64,000 bases of DNA. It comes from Collimonas rhizosphaerae. GTDB lineage: Bacteria; Pseudomonadota; Gammaproteobacteria; Burkholderiales; Burkholderiaceae_D. The translations under genes and the position numbers were made by a program. How positions within the stretch are numbered: position 1 is the stretch's first letter; every line of letters starts with the position of its first letter. The stretch lies in the NCBI RefSeq assembly GCF_038896935.1, contig NZ_JBANDC010000002.1:310001-374000 (forward strand). The letters are read 5' to 3'. Below are positions 17,595-24,720 of the stretch, piece by piece. The notes below the pieces were generated by a model, which searched no databases, was not told the origin of the DNA, and saw only the letters and a list, made by a program, of their open reading frames with translations.

Positions 17595-17638
17595 GGCAGG
17601 ATCAGACGCTTCAATACATCAGCGCCCCGTCCCGCGGC

Positions 17639-18832
17639 TCAGGAATAACTACGCAGGCGCAGCGAGAAATCCTGTAGCGACTTGATGCCCGACGCTTCGG
17701 CACGTGCGCACCAGTCTTGCAGCTGATGCAGCAACTGATCGCGCGTAAAGTGTGAACGCTCCCATATCGCACCCAGCTCGACCCGCATCTCGTGCATGGT
17801 TTGCAGCGCTTTGCTATGCAGGAACAACTCGGTCAATTGCTGCTTCTGCGGCGCTTCCAGCTTGGTCGGTTCGCGTTGCAGCAGTTTCTTCGACGACTTC
17901 AGGAAAACGGCGCCCTGCTTGGCTTTGTCTGTCAGCTGGCCGCGCTCTTCATGCCAGGCGCTCTTCAGCGATTTGGCGTACTTGGCCATGACGTCGTAGC
18001 GGTTGGCGATCACCGATTGCAGCGTGTCCAGGTCCGGCACCAGCTTGGTGTGGTTGAATTTTGGCGCAGGTGCGATTTTCTTGACCTTGGCCAGGCCGCA
18101 GATTTCCAGCATGCGGATATACATCCAGCCGATGTCGAACTCGTACCACTTCGACGACAGCTTGGCGGAAGTGCCGAAGGTGTGATGATTATTGTGCAGC
18201 TCTTCGCCGCCGATGATGATGCCGAACGGGATGATGTTGGTCGCAGCATCGTTGCAATCGTAGTTGCGATAGCCCCAGTAGTGGCCGATGCCGTTGATGA
18301 TGCCGGCAGCGGTAATCGGGATCCAGACCATTTGCACGGCCCAGACGCTGACGCCGATGACGCCGAACAGCATGATGTCGATAAACAGCATGGCTACGAT
18401 GCCCAGGGCGCTGTGCTTGGTATACAGGTTTCTCTCGATCCAGTCGTCCGGTGTGCCATGGCCGAATTTTTCCATGGTTTCCAGGTTCTTGGATTCTGCA
18501 CGGTACAGCTCCGCGCCTTCCCAGAATACTTTCTTGATGCCGCGCGTTACCGGGCTATGCGGATCTTCCTCGGTATCGCACTTTGCGTGATGCTTGCGGT
18601 GGATCGAAGCCCATTCCTTGGTCACCATGCCGGTCGTCAGCCACAGCCAGAAACGGAAGAAATGACTTGGAATCGCGTGCAGGTCGAGAGCGCGGTGAGC
18701 CTGGCAACGGTGCAGGAAAATAGTCACTGCAGCAATCGTGATATGTGTCACGACCAGCGTGAACACGACGACCTGCCAGGCGCTCGCGCCTGTTACGCCA
18801 TTCGATAAGAAATCGAGTATTGCATTGAACAC
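17639..18832 (-). CDS. Membrane fatty-acid (acyl-CoA/delta-9) desaturase
   Basis: 397 residues from a GTG start (GGAG 9 bases before). The three histidine boxes of the di-iron desaturases are visible: HRCQAHRALDLH, the HRKHH segment in EWASIHRKHHAKCD, and ELHNNHHTFGTSAK. At least four transmembrane segments surround them. The enzyme would introduce a cis double bond into a saturated acyl chain and so adjust membrane fluidity. The C-terminal 140 residues are helical and hydrophilic, with no recognised domain. This architecture is seen in OLE1-like desaturases of Burkholderiales. Monocistronic. Confidence 0.9.
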   Translation of the reverse strand: MFNAILDFLSNGVTGASAWQVVVFTLVVTHITIAAVTIFLHRCQAHRALDLHAIPSHFFRFWLWLTTGMVTKEWASIHRKHHAKCDTEEDPHSPVTRGIKKVFWEGAELYRAESKNLETMEKFGHGTPDDWIERNLYTKHSALGIVAMLFIDIMLFGVIGVSVWAVQMVWIPITAAGIINGIGHYWGYRNYDCNDAATNIIPFGIIIGGEELHNNHHTFGTSAKLSSKWYEFDIGWMYIRMLEICGLAKVKKIAPAPKFNHTKLVPDLDTLQSVIANRYDVMAKYAKSLKSAWHEERGQLTDKAKQGAVFLKSSKKLLQREPTKLEAPQKQQLTELFLHSKALQTMHEMRVELGAIWERSHFTRDQLLHQLQDWCARAEASGIKSLQDFSLRLRSYS

Positions 18833-18956
18833 TATGTGTACTCCATGTGTAGATGGGTAGATGATGCCACTGCTTATTTTACAGTGAGATACGGGTAAGT
18901 TGACGGGTAGTTACCGAACAGTTACCCGAATTTCGAGTGCAATTGTACCCTTATTA

Positions 18957-20330
18957 TTAGATGTTTTTAGGTTTTGGCGCGCCGCGCAGGCGATCTAATG
19001 GCAAATCTTGTTGCGAATCGGCGTCGAAATTACCTTTATGCAACTCCGTCTCGTGCATCATCCTGATATCTCGTTTCACTTGTGCAACCTTAATGTGACG
19101 GGCTTGCAACACGCGCCAGATAGCACGATTGACGTCTGACAACACATTCAGCCGGCCGTTCTCCGGATCCGTGATCCAGAATCCGACCTCTAGCTCTAGC
19201 CCATCGGGACCGATCTTCAGCAGCAAGGCCTGTGGCAAGATTTCGTGCGACACCCGCTCAACCTCGACCACAACCTGCTCCAGCAGCAACAATACGCTTT
19301 CGACATCGTCCTGATGCTCGATCGTCACATGCGCCGCCAGGCGCAGCACGCGATTGGTCAGCGAATAGTTCTGCACCGAATTGATCATGAAGACTTCATT
19401 CGGCACCACCGTATCGATCCCGTCCAACCCTTGCAGCACGGTGTAGCGGCTGTTGATCTGGACCACCTTGCCGTAAAACGTGCTGACCCCGACCATATCG
19501 CCGATCGCCAGGCTGCGCTCCAGCAAAATCACGAAGCCTGACACATAACTGCTGGCGATTTTCTGTAAACCAAGCCCCAGCGCCACGCCCAAAGCACCGC
19601 CGAATACCGACAGCACCGTCAGGTCGATGCCCACCAGTGACAAGCTCAGCAATACGGCAATCAGGATCAGGACAGCGCGCGCCATGCGCGCCACCACCGT
19701 GCGTACCGACGAATGCACGGTATTGACGCGCATCAGGCGCTCTTCCAGCGCGGCGCCGGCCCACAAGGCAATCACCAGCGTCACCAGCACCGAGACCAGC
19801 GCCTGCATGATCGCCAGCAGCGACACCTTGTAGCGGCCGATAGGCAGCACCGTGCCGTCCAGGTAGTCGAACAGGTCTGGCCACCAGCCGGTGATGTACA
19901 GCAGCAAGCCGATCCAGACCAGCACGCCGAAACTCTTTTCAAACAGCAGCAGGAAGGTGCCGACGCCGCTGTTGCGCGCGAAAACCCGGCGCAAGACATA
20001 AAACACGAAACGCATCAGCGCCAGCGAAGCCACCAATGGGATCACCAGCCGCATGATATCCACCGGCTGATGCCATTTCTGCAGCGCCAGTTTGACCAGT
20101 ATCAGCAAAAGCAAGGTAATGATGGGGGTCAGGACCTTGGCAAAACTGCCGAGTCCGATCTGCATCGCCGGCGGCTGCGCCGTACTGACGCTGAAAGTGC
20201 GCCGCAGCAGGCGAGCCAGCAGCCAGCCCAGGCCTACGCACAACAACAGCAAGCCGACCTGCGCCGGCAAACCCGGTGCACGCAAGCTGTTCAGCAGGTC
20301 GTTGAGTAGTTCGGTAAAGATATCTGGCAT
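18957..20330 (-). CDS. Mechanosensitive ion channel, MscS family
   Basis: 457 residues. Several N-terminal membrane helices precede the conserved MscS core: the pore helix with small residues (VLSVFGGALGVALGLGLQKIASSYVSGFVILLERS), then the beta domain (IGDMVGVSTFYGKVVQINSRYTVLQ...DTVVPNEVFM). The extra N-terminal helices make it longer than E. coli MscS and closer to YbdG/YnaI-type channels. It would release solutes on hypo-osmotic shock. A hydrophilic C-terminal tail follows. Monocistronic. Confidence 0.9.
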   Translation of the reverse strand: MPDIFTELLNDLLNSLRAPGLPAQVGLLLLCVGLGWLLARLLRRTFSVSTAQPPAMQIGLGSFAKVLTPIITLLLLILVKLALQKWHQPVDIMRLVIPLVASLALMRFVFYVLRRVFARNSGVGTFLLLFEKSFGVLVWIGLLLYITGWWPDLFDYLDGTVLPIGRYKVSLLAIMQALVSVLVTLVIALWAGAALEERLMRVNTVHSSVRTVVARMARAVLILIAVLLSLSLVGIDLTVLSVFGGALGVALGLGLQKIASSYVSGFVILLERSLAIGDMVGVSTFYGKVVQINSRYTVLQGLDGIDTVVPNEVFMINSVQNYSLTNRVLRLAAHVTIEHQDDVESVLLLLEQVVVEVERVSHEILPQALLLKIGPDGLELEVGFWITDPENGRLNVLSDVNRAIWRVLQARHIKVAQVKRDIRMMHETELHKGNFDADSQQDLPLDRLRGAPKPKNI

Positions 20331-20385
20331 TATTTTGCGTACAGCGTAACGTCCTGGCGGTTACGTCATCAGTCGAGCCGCTTGC

Positions 20386-21639
20386 TTATTTGCGCACGAA
20401 CACCGCGGCAAAAAAACCGTCGGTCTGGTGCTGGTGCGGCAACAGTTTGAGATAGTCGCCCATCTCCAGTTCAATCTTTTGCTCGGCCAGTACATCTTTC
20501 ATCGGCACCAGCGAGAAATCTTCGTGGCTGGCCAGGAACTGCGCCGCGATCGCGTCGTTTTCTTCATCCAGCAAGCTGCAGGTGCCGTACACCAGGCGGC
20601 CGCCAGACTTTACCAGGCGCGCTGCACTGGACAGGATCGCGATCTGCTTGGCATTCATCTCGACAATCGCTTCCGGCGTCTGCCGCCATTTGACGTCCGG
20701 ATTGCGGCGCAGCGTGCCGAGGCCGCTGCACGGCGCATCGACCAGCACCCGGTCGATCTTGCCGGCCAGGCGCTTTACCTTGCCGTCATTCTCGTGCGCG
20801 ATCAGTACCGGATGGATGTTGGACAACCCGCTGCGCGCCATGCGCGGCTTGAGTTTCGCCAGGCGTTTCTCGGAAACGTCGAAAGCATACAGGCGACCGG
20901 TGTTGCGCATGGTCGCGCCCAGGGCCAGCGTCTTGCCGCCGGCGCCGGCGCAGAAATCGACTACCATCTCGCCGCGCTTGGCGCCGACGATCTGCGCCAG
21001 CAACTGGCTGCCTTCATCCTGCACCTCGATCGCGCCGCTCTTGAACAGGGGCAGGTTTTGCAAAGTCGGCTTCTTGATGACGCGTAAGCCAAGCAGTGCA
21101 TAAGGGGTCGGCTCGCACAAGATCGGCGCTTCAGCCAAAGCGGCAATGACGTCTTCCCGGTTAGCCTTGAGCGAATTCACACGCAGGTCGAGCGGCGCCG
21201 GCTGGTTCATCGCATGCGCCAGCTGCAAGGTAGCGGCTTCGCCGTCGCGCGCCACCAGTTTGTCGAACAGCCATTGCGGCAAGTTGGAACGCATCAGCGG
21301 CGGCATCAGGTTACGATCGATCTCGGCGACCCGTGTCAGCCATTCGGTTTCTTCTTCAGACAAGCCACCCAGCGACTCGATGCTGACCGCATCGGCCAGG
21401 CCCAGCAGGGTCATGCGGCGCATGGTCGGGCCGTTGCCGGATTCGGCGAAACTGGTATAGATCGCCTTATTGCGCAGCAAGCCGTAGACCGCTTCGGCGA
21501 TCACGCCGCGCTCGCGCGAACCGAGCTTCGGATGATCGCGGAAATAGCGCGACAAGGTGCCGTCGGCAGGGCCGGTAAAACGTAAAATTTCGCGCAGGAC
21601 TTCTTCGGTGTGACCGATGATCGCGGGAGGCAATCTCAT
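20386..21639 (-). CDS. RsmB/NOP family RNA (cytosine-5) methyltransferase
   Basis: 417 residues. An N-terminal NusB-like helical part (GTLSRYFRDHPKLGSRERGVIAEAVYGLLR) precedes a class I SAM domain with VVDFCAGAGGKTLALGA (SAM loop). The two cysteine motifs of m5C RNA methyltransferases are also present: VLVDAPCSGLGTLRRNPDVKW and YGTCSLLDEEN. The likely product is m5C in 16S rRNA. It precedes purN on the same strand, 64 bases away from it, an arrangement common in Burkholderiales. The exact target nucleotide cannot be assigned. Confidence 0.9.
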   Translation of the reverse strand: MRLPPAIIGHTEEVLREILRFTGPADGTLSRYFRDHPKLGSRERGVIAEAVYGLLRNKAIYTSFAESGNGPTMRRMTLLGLADAVSIESLGGLSEEETEWLTRVAEIDRNLMPPLMRSNLPQWLFDKLVARDGEAATLQLAHAMNQPAPLDLRVNSLKANREDVIAALAEAPILCEPTPYALLGLRVIKKPTLQNLPLFKSGAIEVQDEGSQLLAQIVGAKRGEMVVDFCAGAGGKTLALGATMRNTGRLYAFDVSEKRLAKLKPRMARSGLSNIHPVLIAHENDGKVKRLAGKIDRVLVDAPCSGLGTLRRNPDVKWRQTPEAIVEMNAKQIAILSSAARLVKSGGRLVYGTCSLLDEENDAIAAQFLASHEDFSLVPMKDVLAEQKIELEMGDYLKLLPHQHQTDGFFAAVFVRK

Positions 21640-21703
21640 AATGAATCTTTCATAAAAATCTTTTTAATCTGTTGGTCGCGCTCGGGCTTGCCAAACGCCG
21701 GTA

Positions 21704-22324
21704 TTAGCGTTCGTGCGGAGCCGCACTGTTATGCACCAGTCCATCTTCGATGCTCAGCCGATTTTCGACAAACCAGCGCACTGCGCGCGGATATAGCTGA
21801 TGCTCTTCGACCAGCACGCGCTGCTCCAGCGACTGTTCGGTATCGTCTTCCAGCACCGGCACCACGACCTGCGCCACGATCGGGCCATGGTCCAGCGCCG
21901 GCGTGACAAAATGCACGGTCGCGCCATGCACCTTGACGCCGGCCTGCAGCGCTTGCCTGTGGGTCGCCATTCCTGGAAAACTCGGCAGCAAAGAGGGATG
22001 GATATTCAGCATGCGGCCGGCATAATGTTCCACCAGCGGCGCAGTCAGGATACGCATGAAACCCGCCAGCACCACCAGGTCCGGGGCAAATCCGTCAATC
22101 ACGACGCGTAAGGCGGCGTCGAACTGTTCACGATCAGGATAGTCTTTATTCGCAACCACTGCCGTTGGAATGCCTTGGGCAGCGGCAAATTTCAAACCCT
22201 CGGCATCTGCCCGGTTGCTGATGACAGCGGCGATTCTGGCAGGCCATTGTTCGGTTTGAGCGGCGCGGACGATGGCTTGCATGTTGCTGCCACGCCCGGA
22301 AATCAGGATAACAATGCTTCTCAT
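21704..22324 (-). CDS. purN: Phosphoribosylglycinamide formyltransferase
   Basis: A purine biosynthesis enzyme that transfers formyl from 10-formyl-THF to GAR. Motifs are VILISGRGSNMQAIV (phosphate-binding loop), MLNIHPSLLPSFPGMATH (catalytic His and the conserved Asn before it) and GATVHFVTPALDHGPIV (catalytic Asp). I start at ATG 22324 (MRSIVILISGRG), which matches the family. The alternative ATG 22333 adds only MRA. TACAAT (22337-22332) lies 7 bases before 22324, so the transcript could be leaderless; its -35 is poor. Confidence 0.94.
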   Translation of the reverse strand: MRSIVILISGRGSNMQAIVRAAQTEQWPARIAAVISNRADAEGLKFAAAQGIPTAVVANKDYPDREQFDAALRVVIDGFAPDLVVLAGFMRILTAPLVEHYAGRMLNIHPSLLPSFPGMATHRQALQAGVKVHGATVHFVTPALDHGPIVAQVVVPVLEDDTEQSLEQRVLVEEHQLYPRAVRWFVENRLSIEDGLVHNSAAPHER

Positions 22325-22348
22325 GGCGCGCATTGTACCCGTTGCAAT

Positions 22349-22391
22349 GCTGTTTTTGATTAAAAACAGCGGTAAATTTTGATTAAAACAG
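22349..22391. repeat. Inverted repeat plus direct repeat between barstar and purN
   Basis: GCTGTTTTT-GATT-AAAAACAGC (22349-22370) is a perfect 9-bp inverted repeat. Part of it, TTTTGATTAAAAACAG, is repeated with one base missing at about 22377-22391. It lies after the barstar stop and before purN, and could be a terminator-like hairpin or an operator. Confidence 0.5.
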
Positions 22392-22393
22392 TG

Positions 22394-22792
22394 TTACTGG
22401 AATGAATAAAAAACGCGGAAAGCTACTTTTTTGTCGGCCCAGAAATCGGCGCTGTCGCGGAATACGTCGAGCAGGGTTTCCCGCGCTTCCTTGTCGAACT
22501 TGGGGGTATTCGGCAGTTGTTCGATCACCACAATGAAACCCGGCTGCGGGCCGGCTTTGTGGGCCAGATCGGTCAGGCAATCAGCCAGGGCGTCGAAATT
22601 CTTGCCGAAATGCTTGGGAAAATGGAAGGCGTGGGCGATATTTGCCAGTACTTGCTGTTTAGTCGTTGCTTCCGCGCAATAGGCATACAGGAAATGCTGC
22701 CCGAGGCGGCTGGCCTCCGCCTGCAGGTCGGTCACACGGAAGGCGCGGATGGACTGCACTACATTTGGCGGTACGGTTTTAAACAAACTCAT
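22394..22792 (-). CDS. Barstar-family ribonuclease inhibitor
   Basis: I choose ATG 22792 because GAGGG lies 5 bases upstream. The frame extends to a GTG at 22849 that overlaps the ribonuclease stop but lacks a ribosome site. The 132-residue product carries the barstar core FPKHFGKNFDALADCLTDLAH, with the two aspartates that plug the RNase active site, and then the hydrophobic strand FIVVIEQL. It has no signal peptide and would neutralise the ribonuclease in the cytoplasm. The pairing with the gene just upstream strongly supports the call. Confidence 0.9.
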   Translation of the reverse strand: MSLFKTVPPNVVQSIRAFRVTDLQAEASRLGQHFLYAYCAEATTKQQVLANIAHAFHFPKHFGKNFDALADCLTDLAHKAGPQPGFIVVIEQLPNTPKFDKEARETLLDVFRDSADFWADKKVAFRVFYSFQ

Positions 22793-22845
22793 TTTTCCCT
22801 CAGCTAGAGCAATGATGATGGATTGCTGTTGTTTTTTTATCTCAG

Positions 22846-23268
22846 TCACTCTTGGATGCGTCTGAAAGTTTGATAATGGTTATCAGTGTAGTAATACTCG
22901 CCTGAGGTCTGTGGATTGCCGCCGGCGATGATCCGGCGTGCGCCGCGGTTGCGGGCACGCGGCGTTTTCACCGTGAATTCGTGGTAATACCCGCGCCGCT
23001 GCCTGGGCAGCATCCCTTCATAATTGCCGAATACCACGCCATCCTTGGCGTACGGGAACGGTCCGCCCTGCTTAATCAATATCAACGTCGCTTGCGCTTC
23101 CTGCGGCAACTGGCTAACCGAAACCACGTCCTGCGGCAGGGATTCCCTTGCAAATACTTGAAAAGACAGCAGCAAGCCAAGCAACAGCAAGATTCCGTTA
23201 CGCAATATAGCCGCGGCGAAATCGGAACTTAGACCAGGGAAATGGCGCCGGGTTGCGTGGCTTTTCAT
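22846..23268 (-). CDS. Secreted barnase-type guanyl-specific ribonuclease
   Basis: 140 residues. A hydrophobic signal/anchor (ILRNGILLLLGLLLSFQVFA) precedes a compact N1/T1-superfamily domain. The catalytic set can be read: Glu in YYHEFTVKT, Arg in NRGARRIIAGG and His in YYTDNHYQTFRRI, which matches the barnase ending HYQTF. The predicted activity is RNA cleavage after guanosine, outside the cytoplasm. No clear ribosome site precedes ATG 23268. Its stop adjoins the inhibitor frame, so the two are probably one transcript with the patatin gene upstream. Confidence 0.9.
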   Translation of the reverse strand: MKSHATRRHFPGLSSDFAAAILRNGILLLLGLLLSFQVFARESLPQDVVSVSQLPQEAQATLILIKQGGPFPYAKDGVVFGNYEGMLPRQRRGYYHEFTVKTPRARNRGARRIIAGGNPQTSGEYYYTDNHYQTFRRIQE

Positions 23269-23380
23269 AAATTTAATATTTTATGGTTCTGATACCGTAG
23301 GGTAACGTGTTGATGAAAACGAATCAACCCGTATCCTTGTCACGGCTGCAAGTGTTGCAATATTTGACAATATTTACCGA

Positions 23381-24583
23381 TCACAAGTTCTCCGCCGCTT
23401 GCCTGGCGGCCGGGCTCGGGCCAAAAAAATCGGCCACTTCATCGCGCCGCGCCAGCGTATCTTTCTGGCCCATGCGTATCAGTTCACGTGTATATCCCGA
23501 TTCGAACAACAGATACGAGGCGAGACCGCCGCCGTGTGCATCCTTGGCGCCAAGGCCGCCGAGCAAGGTGCGGATCGGCAACGGCAAGCTGCCGAAATGC
23601 TTGGTAGCAATATCGTCGATCTGCTCCGATGGTGAAATGATCAGCATTTCCACAGGTTTCAGCGGCGTGCGCTGGCGTTGCTCGTCCGTCAGGAAGGAAA
23701 GCGTGTGATTGATGCGCTCCAGCCGCTCGATATCCACCGCCAGCCCATCCAGGAAAATGCTGGACAAGGCATGGCTGGCGATCTCCGCCAGGCTGGGGTA
23801 ACGGGCAAACACGGGCGCATCGGTCGGCGCTTCCTTGCGGCGCCCTGCGCCCACCACCAGCACCTTGCTGGCGCCCAGGTGGATCGCCGGAGAAATCGGC
23901 GCCAGCTGGCGCATCGAACCGTCGCCGAAATATTCGCGGCGGCCGTCGCAATAAATCGGGATCGCCGGAAAAATGAAAGGAATCGCCGACGACGCCAGCA
24001 AATGGCCGACATTGATCTGGTCCCTGACCGCCCGCCGCTGGCTGCGGGTCCAGCCCTGGATTTCGACGGCGCTCTGGTAAAAGGTAATGTGCTGGCCGCC
24101 GCTGTATGAGGATGCGGTGATCGCCAGCGCCTCCAGGTGGCCGTTGACCAGCGCCGCATCGAGCCGCTCCAGGTCCAGCAGCCGGTGCAGCAAGGTAATC
24201 AGCGGCGTATTGTCGAGCAGGGAATTAGGCGGATGCGCGTGCCATTTGCGCAGCAGCCAGCCGAACGACAGCAGCGACAGCCAGCGCGCCCCCGAACGCA
24301 GCACGCCAAGCGAATCGGCGCGGTATACCTGTTCAACCGTGAAGTGTTCCCAGACATCCATCAGCTTTTGCACGCCCAGGCCGAAGTTCTCGACCCGGCA
24401 AGCCAGCGCCGTGGCGTTGATGGCGCCGGCGGACGTGCCGCAAATGATATCGAAGGGATTCTGTTCCGGCGCCCAGCCCTGCTCGCGCAAGATGGACGCC
24501 ACCGCATCCATCACGCCAACCTGGTAAGCCGCGCGGGCGCCGCCGCCGGTCAGGATAAGGCCCGTTTTTTGTTTTGTCTCCAT
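23381..24583 (-). CDS. Patatin-like phospholipase
   Basis: 400 residues with the patatin oxyanion loop LTGGGARAAYQVGVMDAV, the nucleophile motif IICGTSAGAINATAL and the catalytic Asp in YFGDGSMRQLAPISPAIHLGA. No signal peptide is present. It would hydrolyse phospholipids or lysophospholipids. The C-terminal 100 residues contain IFLDGLAVDIERLERIN, typical of the RssA/YchK-like bacterial group. It is upstream of the ribonuclease gene, 112 bases away on the same strand. A functional link is not evident. Confidence 0.9.
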   Translation of the reverse strand: METKQKTGLILTGGGARAAYQVGVMDAVASILREQGWAPEQNPFDIICGTSAGAINATALACRVENFGLGVQKLMDVWEHFTVEQVYRADSLGVLRSGARWLSLLSFGWLLRKWHAHPPNSLLDNTPLITLLHRLLDLERLDAALVNGHLEALAITASSYSGGQHITFYQSAVEIQGWTRSQRRAVRDQINVGHLLASSAIPFIFPAIPIYCDGRREYFGDGSMRQLAPISPAIHLGASKVLVVGAGRRKEAPTDAPVFARYPSLAEIASHALSSIFLDGLAVDIERLERINHTLSFLTDEQRQRTPLKPVEMLIISPSEQIDDIATKHFGSLPLPIRTLLGGLGAKDAHGGGLASYLLFESGYTRELIRMGQKDTLARRDEVADFFGPSPAARQAAENL

Positions 24584-24665
24584 GGATATGAAGAGTAACA
24601 GGGAGAAGAAATTTGTGTAGGGCCCGGCTAGAACTCATTTCTTAAATATTCATGAGATGCGTTCT

Positions 24666-24703
24666 AAATAAAAGGGAGCGGCAAGCCGTGCCCGCCGCTC
24701 CCC
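24666..24703 (-). terminator. Rho-independent terminator of hppA
   Basis: On the minus strand GGGAGCGGC (24702-24694) pairs with GCCGCTCCC (24682-24674) and is followed by TTTTATTT. It lies just after the hppA stop. Confidence 0.88.
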
Positions 24704-24720
24704 TGGCCTCGCCAAATGGT

